This document shows, one piece after another, positions 32,186 to 46,648 of a stretch of 64,000 bases of DNA. The translations under genes were made by a program, and so were the position numbers. The notes beneath the pieces are model-generated. The model saw nothing but the letters and a program-made list of their open reading frames with translations. It was not told the DNA's origin and searched no databases. Positions within the stretch are counted from its first letter, which is position 1. Each line of letters begins with the position of its first letter. Origin of the DNA: Pseudopyrenochaeta lycopersici (taxonomy: Eukaryota > Ascomycota > Dothideomycetes > Pleosporales > Pseudopyrenochaetaceae); contig NHZP01000004.1 in assembly GCA_003313425.1 (NCBI GenBank), positions 930,001-994,000 on the forward strand, written 5' to 3'.

Positions 32186-32992
32186 GTTGAGCGTCAAGAT
32201 GACCGGTTGCAGTCAATGGTGCGGTTGTTCGTGACGTCAAAGGGCTGTGCCCCTTGTTCCCAGGTCGACAATGTGCCCAGATCTCGTGATAGATGTCACA
32301 AGCGAGATGAACGTAAAGCCTCGGATATCTTTGCCACTGGTGTCACTCAAATCAGAATCCCGTAACGGGCACTAATTTAGTATCACACACGAGAAAAATA
32401 AAATCAAGAGGAATCTTTAGAACGTCTGTGATGGTGTTCACAGTTCCAACGGTCGCGCATACTGCGGGAACTGAGACCGTTGACAATACACGATCGACCA
32501 GATTGCGGGGTGAGTGCTGTTTGCGTGATTGGTGGGTGCGCGAAGCTAGCGATTGAAGATGAGAAACAAGGACAGAATGGGCTTTAGCGACGCCAAAGGC
32601 ACGTTGTAGAAACCCGTTTCCGCTGGGAATGAACAGGATGGGAGGTTGCAGCCTGGTCCAAGACGATGCGGCATGATGACGCGATCTGGACATGATCACA
32701 TCGCTTGATGCGGGCGCTAGCCGACTTCGGAGTCTCACGCGCCCGTTTTGGTGTGCTAGAAGCGCATGCGGAGACCTTCGGTCGTGCACCACATGTCAAT
32801 GACTTTGGAACATTGCTGTGATTTCTACTTTGGCTTTTGGGCAGACACGCAGAGAGGAAGGCCAACCGTTGTAATAAATCCGATTTCGAACTGTGGCTTT
32901 AGTGCCGGGTATCCTATCAACCACCTGTATAACGCCGTCAAAAGCTCACGGGGACGTGCCTCATCCAACCGCCTTCCTCAAGTACCGTACGC
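32186..32992. other. Intergenic spacer
   Basis: This 807-bp spacer lies between the F-box-like gene and the AME1-like gene. A 113-codon minus-strand frame from ATG 32693 to 32352 has no recognisable features and I leave it uncalled. Confidence 0.45.
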
Positions 32993-35101
32993 CTATGCTC
33001 GTCCCTCTAACCAACCTGCAGCCCTCTCTAGAGCCCCACTGAACGCCTTCACATTACCTAGTAAGCCGCCTCCAAAGGACCCCACCTCTCTGCCTACCCT
33101 TTCGAGCAACATAGTGAGAGGGATTTCCGGTCCTTCGTCGTCCCTACCCTCCTTCCGCGCCTTTTCACGGCCATTCTGAATCGCAGCTTCGATATCGAAC
33201 ATATTTTTACTAAGCGTGTTCCTCGCCTCGATCCTAGCCTTCTCAGCTTCGAAGTCAGCTTGAACATCATCATGCTCCACCGCAATCTCTTGTCTGTTGT
33301 TCTGAAGCATGAGGATATCCTTTCGGAGGTCAGCATTGTCGCGCTTGAAGAGCTTTAATTTCTTGAAGTTGGTGCTTAGGACGTCGTTGGCGTCTTGCAG
33401 ATCAAGGAGCTTCTCATTCAGGCTTTCTTTGAACGAGAGTGACAGATTGATCTCGCTTCGCATATCCTTCCGTTGCGAAGATCCTGATGAGGTCTGTAAC
33501 TTCTCAGCCATCTTAGTGAGACGGTGATCGATGGTTTCTTCTAGGATAGTGCGAGTCGTGTCAGCGACTGTAATACCTCGCACTGTAGAGCCTTTTATGC
33601 GCATAACCGAGATGGCGTGCTTGGGCCCAGAAAACTTTTGGCGCTTGCGCTGCGGCTTTTCGGACGGGATTGCAGGTCGCTGTAGCTGCTTAGGGGATGT
33701 TCGTATCGCAATGGGTCGAGGTGTTGGTTCTGGCTCCTCCTCAAGCTCGGGTTCCTCATAATTATCCGACGCCTCTGCATCAGAGACTTCTATTACTTCC
33801 TTCTCACGGCTCGTCTGTTTCGCAATTTCAGGCGAGAGTTCGTCCAGCTCACTAGCATCGTCCTCGTCCGCGATGATTCTCTTGCGCCGTCTCTTCCCAG
33901 GCTTTCGCGCAGGTGGAGTCGATGTAAATCCACCTTCCATTGACGGGGCCGCTTTGTGTGATCTAGCTCGTTTTGTAGGTTGAACTTGTATGGTATCGAT
34001 GATAGGTGGGTTCTCCTTATCAATTGCCCGAGGAGTTTCAATGCGTTTGGCTGATCGAGACGCATTGGATTGACTTTTTGATTGCATTTTGTTTAGCCTC
34101 TGCTTTCCTCCCTTATCAGGTACGACAGATGCTTCTTGTATTGGTGTTGGCTGCATCGGTGAAGATAGCTCATCAACATCCATTTCCCCACCGTCCTGTG
34201 TGGTAGGATGTAATTGTTGCTCCCTCGTAACGATGCGTGGTGTACTCCCTAAGGGTTGTGGGGGTGAGAGCTCGTCCTCGCTCTCGTCCTCGGCTGGAAC
34301 AGCGCCTGGCGTGTTGAATCCAGCTCCGAAACGCGATGCCGATGGCAGTCTCGCTCGTCCATTTGGCAGCAAGGTGGGCGTGTTTGGTCCGGAAGCTGTA
34401 GGTTTGGGTACTCGAGATATTGAACGCTGCGACGTCACTGACATGCTTCCAATCCTGTCTGCAATTGGTGTTCTTCGCGGCACATGACCAGGACTTGTCC
34501 GCTGCTTCGCTGGAAACGACACAGGACTGCCATTGATGACCGCTGACATGTCCATGAAGGACTTCCTCACAGAGCTTCCTCCCTCTTCCAATATTGACAG
34601 CTCATCAGGCGCTTCATCGAATTCTTCGCGTATGGGCGAGACCGTGCCCACGACCCTCCGACTCTTTTCAATGGAGCGAACAATCTCGGCGCCTTCAGGG
34701 CTGAGCTCATCCTCGTCTCCATCGTCTGCGCCTGGCTGCGCCTGTGCTGAGCCCCTCTTCCTTTTTCCCAATTGCGGGGTTACGGTCCGGTCTTTTGGTG
34801 TGCCTTTACGTCTTGCGCTGCCGCTGCGCTGAACGGACGCGCTACGGTGCCGCGATACAGACCCATTTGCGCCGCGAGGTGTGCTTTGGACTGGTGTTCT
34901 ACGCGATGATCTCTGCGGTGGGAGGGAAGTTTGTTTGGTGGGCCGCGTGCCGAGAGCGCCGAAGTTGAAGCCAAAAGATGCTTGCACAGAGGACGGCCTA
35001 GCGAGGTTAGATTGCGAAGATAAGATGGTGGTTTGGGGTGCTATGGCTTACCCAGCGCCGCGCACGCGTTGCTGTCGATGCTCGCGGCGATCTGAGAGCA
35101 T
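32993..35101 (-). CDS. AME1: Inner kinetochore protein, AME1/CENP-U-like
   Basis: Exons 35101-35052 and 34997-32993 with a 54-bp intron give 684 residues. The first exon encodes MLSDRREHRQQRVRGAG and joins to SFGFNFGALG. This N-terminal pattern, with a basic QRxRGAG-like start then FGFxFG, agrees with what I recall of filamentous-fungal AME1 proteins. Residues of about 30-450 are disordered, basic and Ser/Pro-rich with acidic DEDELSP repeats. The C-terminal 230 residues contain MRIKGSTVRGITVADTTRTI followed by a long coiled coil (DLQDANDVLSTNFKKLKLFK and RKDILMLQNNRQEIAVEHDD). In CENP-U/Ame1, the COMA complex partner of Okp1, such a coil mediates dimerisation. CENP-Q or another coiled-coil kinetochore subunit is the main alternative. 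The gene is divergent from the twin-CX9C gene. Confidence 0.62.
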
Positions 35102-35369
35102 AATTAGCATAAGATGATGAGGATGTGGATTTCAGCAAGTAACAAACCGACGGGCGCCATAACGATAGTTGGCGTGATAAATGGTGCAAATGGCCAAACG
35201 TCGTCGCGTGTTGGAGTTTGGTCCTCTGTTATGACGCTGGACGCGCTAGCGCCTGCTAGCACGTGAGGCTGAAGCTTGGGCCTGCGGGAAACATTCACTC
35301 CCCGCAAAAGCTTGGTCTGCACTAGGCATTTCTAGATCTGGCACTGCGTCTGTACACAATTGCGTAAAT

Positions 35370-36365
35370 ATGGGCTGGATATGGGGTAGCGGCAATAGCT
35401 CCAATGCACAAGACCAGCTTGACCCATCACTCCGCGACTTCCTCAAAAACGAAGCACCAACCGGCCCAAAGCCCGCCTTACCGTCCGCTCCCAAAGAAAC
35501 CCCTACCGAACCTTCACCACCTACACAAGCGCAATCGCAAGCACAAGCAGAATCAGCAAAGCCATTCGTCCCCCCACAGTCGCAATTTCAAGATGGTCGC
35601 TATGCCCACCTATGGAAAGACTACACCCCCCAAGATGTCCTCAACGACCGCGGCAAGTCAGAGCAAGACCGCTTGCGCGACCTCGTAGACGCCTATAACG
35701 ACCGCAAAGCTTCCGTCGGCCGGATAGCAATGGAGAATTGCGCTCTGGAGTACCTGGACCAATTCGAGTGCTTCCGACATCCCTCAACGTGGTGGTCAGC
35801 GGGGACAATGTGCAATGCAGAGAGTCGGAGGTTCAATCGGTGTTATGATGTGCAGAGCAAGTTTTTGAAAGCATTGGGGTACATGACCATGGATGCGCGG
35901 ACGGCCGAAGAGGATGAGAGAATACAGATGCATGCTGATAAGCTGTACCAGCAGATGCTGGCGCAGGAGAAAGAGATTGAGACGGCTAAGGAGGAGGGAA
36001 GACCGATACCGAAGTTTGGAAGCATATTGTCCAAAGAAAATATTGCAAGAGCGATGGAGGGCTCATCATCGCCTATCACTGCTGCACCAGAAAGTAGCAA
36101 GCTGGGTGTTGATGAGGAGAGCCGTATCTGGAGTCAGGTCAAGCCAGAGTCACGGAAAGAGTACGAGAAAAAGCTCGCTGCATTGCCACCTGAAGAGCAG
36201 GAGATCGAGCGAATGGCTGTCTTGGGCGAACTCAAGGCATCAACAGGCATGGCGAAACAGGTCGAAGAGGCATTCATTGAAGAGCGGATAAAGCGCATGA
36301 AGAGAAGAGAAGCAGGTCAGGCAACATTCGGCGACACAATCAAGCATTGGTGGGGATGGGGCTGA
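35370..36365 (+). CDS. Large twin-CX9C (CHCH-type) protein, probably mitochondrial
   Basis: A single exon encodes 331 residues. Two exact C-x9-C motifs are present, Cys124-Cys134 (CALEYLDQFEC) and Cys148-Cys158 (CNAESRRFNRC). They are separated by 13 residues, the hallmark of Mia40-imported intermembrane-space proteins such as Cmc1-family cytochrome oxidase assembly factors. The family is usually 70-150 residues. Here a Pro/Gln-rich N-terminal region of about 75 residues and a long charged helical C-terminal region of about 170 residues ending KHWWGWG are added. Both termini carry Trp-Gly repeats (MGWIWGSG and WWGWG). A role in respiratory-chain assembly is inferred from the motif only. The gene is divergent from the AME1-like gene (268-bp shared promoter) and convergent with the P450. 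Confidence 0.72.
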   Translation: MGWIWGSGNSSNAQDQLDPSLRDFLKNEAPTGPKPALPSAPKETPTEPSPPTQAQSQAQAESAKPFVPPQSQFQDGRYAHLWKDYTPQDVLNDRGKSEQDRLRDLVDAYNDRKASVGRIAMENCALEYLDQFECFRHPSTWWSAGTMCNAESRRFNRCYDVQSKFLKALGYMTMDARTAEEDERIQMHADKLYQQMLAQEKEIETAKEEGRPIPKFGSILSKENIARAMEGSSSPITAAPESSKLGVDEESRIWSQVKPESRKEYEKKLAALPPEEQEIERMAVLGELKASTGMAKQVEEAFIEERIKRMKRREAGQATFGDTIKHWWGWG

Positions 36366-36764
36366 ACACATATATTGTAGGGTATTTGTATTGCTATGTA
36401 AAGATACTGAAGGCGTACATCAATGTTCTCTCGCTCTGCCAGCACTGGGCCTGCGAGCAGGCGCTGTAAGATAAAGATCCCTTTAGATTGCCAACATAAA
36501 GGCGAATGGGGCCACTAAGTAGTGCTTGATCGACCCGACCTAGCGACTTATAGCAAGAGTTGTGAATCAGAGTCTATTCAAATCTCTACGTATTTATCCA
36601 AACAATCTGGGCAAATGTAAACAGCACGCTACCGCGTCTCCAACACCAATTCTACGCAGTCATATATCTTCTATGCTGCCAGCAGAAGGATGGATCGGAA
36701 ATCCTAAATTGCCACCACCCTTTGCTCTTCTTTCCCGCAAATGCTCTGATCCTCAACGGCATCT
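36366..36764. other. Intergenic between convergent genes
   Basis: A 399-bp AT-rich 3' region shared by the twin-CX9C gene and the P450. No further feature seen. Confidence 0.5.
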
Positions 36765-38679
36765 TCATGAGGTACCGGCTGGCGTCAATTTCACCATCAA
36801 GGGTCGCTTCTCCCAGATGATGTAGGTATTTTGATTGTTCCAGTCCTTGGATTCTGGACAGAGCTCGAGATCGAAATTATACATCACCCTCGATAAAATC
36901 AAGCGCATTTCGTGATATGCCATGCTGGATAATCCATTAGTACAACTCATGCATATGTTGGAGACGACACCTTACTTCTTGCCTAAGCAATCACGCGCAC
37001 CAATGGAAAAGGGTTGCACCACGGCTCGTTGATCCTCAGCATACTCTGCGTCCCCGGTCCAGCGCTCCGGAACGAAAGAAAGTGGATCTTTGAAGTTCCT
37101 AGGCGCACTGTATATCACAGTATGGTGGCTAGCGACAGTCGTCTGTGAAGCTTGTTGTCAGTGACGGCTCGAAACTATTTATTTACTTTGTGCCCGCTTA
37201 CCCCAGGAGGTACGAATTCGCCACAAATCGTCGATCCATTGGCTGGTGTTATACGAGGCAAACCAATAGGTACAGGTGGATACCGCCGCAAACCCTCTTT
37301 GAGGCAGGCGTTGAGATACGGGAGCTTCGCCAGTGCTTCCATCGACATATCGTCTGTCGAGGCGAATGTACCGCGAATTTCCTCTTTGAGCTTTTTCATC
37401 GGATCCGGGTTTGTAAGCAGAAAATAAGTCAGCCCAGAAAGCAAAGTCGCAGTGGTCTCTGTTCCGGCCGCCATGAAGAGTGAAGCGTTAGCATCCATAT
37501 TCTCCCTTCTTAGCCCTTGTTTGCCCTTGTCTTCCTGGCCCAACACAAGATCCCAGATATCTACGCCCTCAGATGCCCTACCTTTCTCAAGACGTTTAGT
37601 GACCCGAGTTTTGGAATAGTTCATCTCCTCAGAGGCAATTTTGCGAAACGTACGGTTTAAGATGGTTTTGAGCATTACAGCCGCCAAGGGATAGTAGTGA
37701 AGGATGCAGTTCAGCTGTGTGCTAGCCTTCGCTTGTTCAAATACCAATTTCGTCCACGAATCGAACTCTCCTTTATCAAGCATGTGTAGCGACTCTCCAA
37801 AAGTGAGATCGCCCATAACGTCGAAAGTAGTGAAGTCTGAGAGAAGAGGAAGCGAAGTTAGAATATGTCCTATGCGCCAACCGTCCATACACACTTACTG
37901 TACATTTTGACCATGTCGACCTGGGCAGATCCGGTCTTTGTTTCTTCAATCCTATCCTTCAGGGTTTGAATAAGCTTGTTAACGTATTTCAGGAACAAGG
38001 GAGCTTGTAGCGTGAGGGCGCGGTCCGAGAATGCTGGACTGAAGATGCGACGAACTCTTCCATGTTCTACATTGTTTGCTGTGGTGAGTAGAGAATCATG
38101 TCCATTAGCAGGCTTGATATATCGATCCAAGTGCTTAGGCGGATTAGATCCTTCACTGGCCTTCGATCCATAGCCGTAAACATCTCTGAAAGCGGTACCG
38201 GGTCAGTATCTATCAAATTGATATGGGCCTAAAACACGTACCGCATAGCATTAGGAGCCAAGAAGCTAAGCTCCTATATTATAGGTACAAAGTCAACGTA
38301 TGATTCGTGCACAGTTGGTACCTGAATGCTACTTACATCAGGTGAGATACGGACTACATCGCCGTATTGGGCATGCAGGCGAGCAATATACCTGTGCGGT
38401 GACCCCGTGGCAACAGCATACAGGTGAGGAATTCGAGTGAAGGCAGACAGTTTTGGGCCAGAGAAACGGCTAAGGGGATGAAAATAGACCCTATAGATCC
38501 CCCTTACGATGAATCGGGTGAAGACCTAGATTGGTTAGAATTACACACTGAAGTGTAGCTGGTAGACTGACAATGGCCACCGTAAGTAAAACAATTTGTT
38601 GGAAAGAGATGTCCTTTATCATATTGACCAAGGTCCCGAGCTTTCCTCCTTCGACAGTGGGAAGTCTGGTCGTTGACAT
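36765..38679 (-). CDS. Cytochrome P450 monooxygenase
   Basis: Exons at 38679-38549, 38490-38337, 38273-38242, 38185-37899, 37836-37202, 37142-36976 and 36924-36765 give 521 residues. The N-terminus has one hydrophobic anchor (QQIVLLTVAIVSLPA), then YFHPLSRFSGPKLSAFTRIP. Diagnostic motifs are AAGTETTATLLSGLTYF (I helix), KEGLRRYPP (ExxR) and QPFSIGARDCLGKN with heme ligand Cys465. This is a microsomal class II fungal P450, closest in style to the isotrichodermin C-15 hydroxylase/benzoate-hydroxylase-like groups. The third exon is only 32 bp. No biosynthetic core enzyme (PKS, NRPS, terpene synthase) lies nearby in the window, so it is probably a detoxification or stand-alone enzyme. The start and first splice are the least certain parts. 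Confidence 0.88.
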
Positions 38680-40148
38680 GATGATTGGCGATTGGGATGC
38701 ACGACGAAAATGTGAAGTGGGTAGACAAAATAGTCGCAAAAGTTCATTATATACCACATTACGCTGCCTTAGGTCGGCCTGTCAGGATGAAAATAGCGGA
38801 GAACTGGTAGGCAATGTTCTGCATGACGCTATATGTTGCAAGGAAGCTGCGTGGATTCCAAGGCAGTGGTGTGTGATGTGGATATCCTGGCCAAGTCTAT
38901 CACTTTTGTATTGAGAGAGCCTTGTTCCTGCTTGACACGCCAGTTTGATTTCATCCGGTCCTGGGCGAAACGCTCAAACTATTTAATTCATGTCTACTGT
39001 TGACGTCTCTTTTGTAGCGCAGAACAAGTGAGATTGTGAGGCGGAAGCCGGCTGGCAAGCGAGCGGGAGAGGCGTTGCCTCCACAAACGTCCCGTCCCTA
39101 GCGCAATCAACGCCGTCGTCAAAGTTCCAGAACATGGTTACATAGGCGTCATTAGGGATTCAAAATTGTTGTCTATGCAAGGCAAGTGCGGGCCTCCTGT
39201 GCAGCATTTCGATCAATTAGCGCCACCCTCCGATCCTCCCTGTTCGATCCGACCCTCCGATCATCACAAGGCCCACGGCAGCCATTGATAGTACTCCACT
39301 TATTGTCACGCACAGCGTACAAGATTGTCTACTGCTAGATTCTCCATAATTGTACTGCAACCGGCCGAAACCGTTCATTCACTACATCATTAAGAGAATA
39401 TGCAAACGAACGGATTATAGGCGGAACCGTAGCGGAGGGTGTATGTGGATGGTGTCTGCGGTGCAAGTGGTCTGGTTCTTGTAGCACCGCACATATTAAA
39501 TTTCCAAGAGCGTGGGAGCATCTTTTTTCAACAGCCGAGAGGTGAAGTTTCAGGCAGCTTCTCAGATCAATGGTTTCTTGTGGGAAAAGTGAGCTCCAAC
39601 GCTTTTTGCACACCTGCGCCGGCGATGCCTCATTGAGTAACAAAATTAGTATATTTTCTGGGTTTTGTAACGACTGTACTTCATTGCTTATGTCTGTGTG
39701 TACTAAAGAGCTCCAAAGCAAGTAATGATACCAGGTCTATGCGAGATGATGCTAGACTTGGCAACAAAAATGATGCCGAATTCCCATGAGCTGCTACTAC
39801 TATCTCCAAGCCTTGCCATGCATGCAAGCCAGCATATTCCGGTGGCAAAAGATTAATAAACAGGCTTGAAAGAAGGGAGACGGATAGCCCGGGAGAGTTT
39901 GATCCGACTGGCTACCGAATTGAATTCAATATGCATGTGGTTCTTCGCTTGAAGTGTTCAAAATATCAAAATCCAATGAGTAAATTCGTTTTCTTGTCAA
40001 AGAATGATATCTACGGCATAAGGCAGCAAATATATGTGTATTGAGACTAAATTTTGGTAATCGTGATCATGTTTATTCTTCAAAGCTGGGATGCTCCGCC
40101 AAGTCTGGCTTTTGTGGAGAGACTGTGGCTCGATTTAATAGGCATGCT
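38680..40148. other. Intergenic region upstream of the P450
   Basis: About 1.5 kb without a credible gene. It includes the P450 promoter and a small duplicated ccctccgatc motif near 39230-39262. A 128-codon minus-strand frame (39335-39721) has no recognisable features. Confidence 0.45.
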
Positions 40149-40400
40149 CTAGGACGCAGGCTTAGGCTGGGATTGCGTGGGCTGGTCTAGGATGTGTTCC
40201 ACCTCTTCGACAACCCAAGGATTCATCGGCGATGTTTGGTAACAGGCTACTTCCGTCTCGTCGGTCGTCTCACCCAAGTATTCACTTGGCCTTTCTTGCT
40301 GAGAATGAGCGTCACAATGACGAGAATCATAAGGCCGAGGAGTTCATGATAGCAATGGGTACTGGTCCGATGTTGGCCTCGTGACTCGACGCAGTGGGCT
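40149..40400 (-). pseudogene. Broken single-pass membrane-protein gene (3' part)
   Basis: On the minus strand, SHEANIGPVPIAI reads into a stop. One frame over, LLGLMILVIVTLILSKKGQ is an obvious membrane segment with a basic stop-transfer edge. In the third frame the tail ERPSEYLGETTDETEVACYQ and SPMNPWVVEEVEH runs to TAG at 40149-40151. The order ectodomain end, membrane span, cytoplasmic tail is what a surface glycoprotein would show, but two frame changes break it. Upstream exon-like text (about 40420-40610) also carries an in-frame stop. It could be a sequencing problem. Family not identified. Confidence 0.35.
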
Positions 40401-40614
40401 ATTTGGTGGGGCGAGCTACACAGTTGGCAACTGATTGTTCCTTGGTATGGTTGCGGCCATGTCGCATGACAGCTTAGAGTAAAAGTATCGAAAAGGCTTC
40501 ATCAAGAGCTATTTCCGTATCGCAATCGCCACTTACGTTTGCCGAAGATACGTCTTCCATGTAATTCTTCGTGGGTAGGGCGTTACCGATTTCATTCCTG
40601 CTTCAAACAGCATT

Positions 40615-42732
40615 TTATCCCCCACGTCTGACGTCAATAGAACCAGAGCCTTTTTGGGCTTGAGTGCCCTCCTCCGAAGTTTTCCGAGTATCTCTTTTCC
40701 TCAAAGCAGATATAGATATAGGTGGTCTCTCTTTCTTTCCCTTTGCATCTGGTGATCTCATTTTACGCATTTCTGCCTCCAACGTAGCGGCTAGGCGTTG
40801 AAGCAGCCACTGAGACTCAGCTTGATTTCCCATAAGTGGACTGCGGATGCCCAACCAACTCCAAGAGACGGTATTTCCGTCGTCCGCTGTACCAATATCC
40901 GGGGAGTCCTTACTGTTATGCTGATGTTTTGCCTGTGGTTTCCGGTGGCCTGAGGCGTCATTCTCATCTTGACCTATCAAACGAAGGTAATATTGCCATT
41001 CATGATACTTGTACTCTCGGGGTGGAGACACATCCACGTCTTTCATGAGCTGTCGTATCTCCTTTGCGAGAACGAAATGGTAAAAGTGGATATCGCGCTC
41101 GAGGTAGTCGCCTTCCTCACCTGCTTTTACCGCTTCCCCAAATTCCGCCTCTTCGACATGCTTCGCCAGACGATCTAGCGTACGTTGTTCTGAGGCACCA
41201 TAGCCACCTTTGCGGTGGCCTTCTTCGTCATCTTCATACAGTTCACCAGCCTTGAAACGCTTCAACCCCACCCTGAGCGCGGCAACAAGTCCTTTCTCGT
41301 CGGGCAAGACGGTGAGAGAACCGATCCAAATGGTGAAGTCTTTGAAAGCCTTGATGACTGTATTACCCATGTTGCTGATGAGAATAGTAAGAGTTGGTAC
41401 CGCCAAGAGGCTCCAAAATACGAAAAACGCTTTTCCTGCGTTACTGTTGACGGTAAAATCACCGTATCCGATAGTAAGAAGCGTGGTGTATGCGAAATAA
41501 AGAGATACAAAATAACTGAATCCTTGTGGCTTCTCAGAGTGCATGAAAACTAGGGCACCGAGAAACCACAACAGAAGTGCTGCTGCGGTTGATATAACAA
41601 GCGCAGTATACCGCCTCTTCCTCTCAGACAGCTTTTGTATGCGCCGCATCACGCGGAACTCCTGTTCTCTTCTCTCAGACTCCGATAGACCCTTTTGGCA
41701 GAAACTGATCTTTTCGAAAGGTCCAAGTCTAATCGTGCGTGTCTCATCTTCGATAGACGACAGAACTTTCTCCCTCTTGATTTCCATGAACCGAGCAGCC
41801 ATCTTTTGCTTCCCGTGTTCGAGGATAAGGGATCGGATGGACCCAATCACGAGACCGACCATCAGTAAGCCGCCAATTGCGTACGGGAATAGCAATGCCC
41901 GCCCGGAGTGACTTTTGGGAACAAACTCTCCACCGAGCCCTACAGTAAGCAAAGTAAAGTCCGCCCAAAATACTGCATCCAGAAAATTCCACTTCTCTAC
42001 TTTGGAAAAAACAAGCGCACCCAAGAGTAGATAGACCATAAAGCTAATTGTCTGTAGCATGAGTGTCCGTTGACTCGATGTCAACCGAAATGCCTTGTCG
42101 TAGTGTCCTTTGTAGGCCCCAAGGGCTGTAAATGCCATCAAGGATGCAATTATGAAGTATATACTGGCTGCTATGATGCCATAATAGAATGCTTGACCCA
42201 AGGCGTGTTCCTGAGCGGGCTCAATTCGGAATATTGAAGTTGAGGCCACTGCGACGAGCGCCATGAGAAGGAAAGAGGCTAGGTAGAACCTGATGATGGT
42301 TAGGGGTTGGGCTATGGCGAAGGAAAGTCTTCGAGCCATGTTCAGCAGTAATGCGATGTTCGCGGTGAGTGCCAAGATCAGTGAGATCGAGTTGACGGCG
42401 ATCAGCCATTTTGGGTCTTCGATCTTCTCTCCGTGCGCTTCGTCGCTACCTGGCGGTACATATACTCTCCATTTCTCTACAAGGGCACAGATACTGAAGG
42501 CATTTGCCATGGGCCCAAAAGTTCCAGCTATTAACGGGCTTGCAGTCGAGGCAAACCACCATCGGCTAGCAATGTCAGTCAGTCCAATTCAAGGCCTCCA
42601 TGGCTGGATAACATACCTCGGATCAAGATACTCCTGCTCCTCCTGCTCGGCTTTCTCGTCTTCTTCCTGTTTGAGCTTTTCCACATCCTGTGCAGCCTCT
42701 TGGGCCGGCTCATCCAGACCAGGGTCATTCAT
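40615..42732 (-). CDS. TOK1: TOK-type outward-rectifying two-pore potassium channel
   Basis: Exons 42732-42617 and 42565-40615 with a 51-bp intron give 688 residues. The spliced junction reads LDPSRWWFASTASPLIAGTF, the usual start of the TOK membrane region. TOK channels have eight membrane spans and two pore loops in one chain. The pore filters here are TLLTVGLGGEF and TLLTIGYGDFTVNSNAGKAF. The acidic N-terminus (EEDEKAEQEEQE) and a long C-terminal cytosolic tail of about 230 residues with basic Ser-rich ends complete the protein. It sits in the plasma membrane and releases K+ on depolarisation. The first filter ends in Gly-Gly instead of Gly-Asp, within the variation seen in pore 1. Confidence 0.92.
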
Positions 42733-44576
42733 GATTGCACAGAGGTTGAAGTGAAAGAAATGAGAACTGCGGGAAGGCGAGCATGTCCAAGATATTGAGG
42801 AAGAGCAAAATGTAAGATAAGCAACTTCCAAGGCAGGCCAAGCCGTTCGCGCACGTCGCGTGTCAAGGTCATCTGGGAACTAAGATGCAATGCAATGACG
42901 TACACGACCGGTTCCAGGGTTTATGGTCGCTAAGTTCGGCAAGCCACCATTGGCTCAGAGCTAACGTCTCCAGAACACAAGATGGGGGAAACCCATAAAA
43001 TGGTAGCAAGCATAAATAATAAGACCATATTAATAGGAGTGAAGATAGGTAATATGCAGGTCATCCGGACGCCTTCAATACATGTACGAAAACAGCTAAG
43101 GACTGAAGAAGGCTGCCACTGATCGCTGTCATCCATACTGGACAGTATTGTGAGCAGTGTCTCCAGTTCTGCATGTTCCATATATTATAGGAGAAGGTGG
43201 TACATATTGATGGAGCTCGATCGATGCGGCGCTGGCGGTGCCGCTGTAGTGGCGGCTAGTCAAAGTATGGCTGACAGCGCAAGGTCGCACGCACTGAGCA
43301 GGACGTGTCAGCGGGTTGTCTTTCAAGAAGGCGATTTTATGAATACCATATCCCCATACTTTGCTCTTTATCTGTATACTGGAAAATTTTGCAAACTTTG
43401 GTGCAAGATACTGGTGCTGGGGCATATTCAATCCGCACAGGTGTCATGAATACTCAACCGCAGGCGACGTGCGATCCTTGAACAACACCATTCCCATTCC
43501 GGCCTGGCTGTATCTATTCGCGCTTGCTCTGAATTAGCCACAATCGTCTTTGCATTTGTTTTTTTCGTTGAGCTTACACTGGTCTATCGTTTAGATTTCG
43601 ACAATAATTACTACATCGTAGGGTACACTGTAGACAAACTCACTGTAATCTGGATGCCTCATGGATCCTTCAATGTACTGCACAGCTAGAAACGCCCTCA
43701 TTAATCCACATCCATACATCTTCGTTAATCATTCTGACTCCATTATTACACCCTAGCCACGCTCTGCAAGGTTTCTCATTAAGCTACCAATGGGCTGCAC
43801 TGCATCAAACTTCACGAAGACGTTTTGGGATGGCAATAGATGGAAACCCTAGTAGTGTAAGGCAGGTGTTTCATAAAGAGAAGTACAATTTTGAAGCACC
43901 CAGATGCTATCGGATGGTATATTTGCGGGTATGCTGGCTGGTGTCGGGAGTGTGGAACTAAATTGGGGAGGCACATCTAGCTTCTCAAAACCCAAACTCC
44001 AAACTATCGAGAGGACTGTAATCGCACTTGAACTTGCAAAACCTTATCATAGTATAACTACATTTTCTTCGTAGCCCTCACTCGAAGGTCAATAGATGAG
44101 CTATCTTGCCGTCCAAGTTTGCCGGCCGCAAGCACTTCTAACGTTTTATGTCCTTATCATATTAAGGCCTCTCTACCGTCTGCGGAATACAGATTAACTG
44201 TACCACTTCAGGTGGCGCTTTTCCCACAAGGTTTCTTCTCCCATGCAAGGGCGCCCTTTTTTACACTTCCTAGTTGACTGTTTTGTATATTGGACTGCTA
44301 CCCGCCCTGCACTTTGGGAAGCCGTGCATGAGCTGGGTCTTTCTATCCACCTTCACTTCAGTTTCTCTTACTCTGGCTGCAGGAAAATTTAGTCGTCATC
44401 ACGGAAAAATCGGTGAAGGAGACTAGTTGCCCGCTGCCCCTGCCCTTTGTCTACATAAACAACACCACGCTGCTCTTTCCTCGCGACATCCGTCACCCAA
44501 GCACCCTAAGCACCCACCCTTTCACGCTTGACCTTACTCAGCCAGTTACTGTCTGTTAGAAATTCCCTCCTACATC
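42733..44576. other. Intergenic between divergent TOK1 and helicase genes
   Basis: This 1.84-kb spacer between opposed starts holds both promoters. The 100 bp before the helicase ATG are pyrimidine-rich (clusters of ctttc and accc), typical of strongly expressed fungal genes. No RNA gene or repeat seen. Confidence 0.5.

Positions 44577-46648
<2,072 letters not shown>

Noticed and set aside
32352..32693. 113-codon minus-strand frame between two genes
   Set aside because: No motif, no supporting splice or promoter context.
39335..39721. 128-codon minus-strand frame
   Set aside because: Composition is unremarkable and no domain is visible; likely chance.
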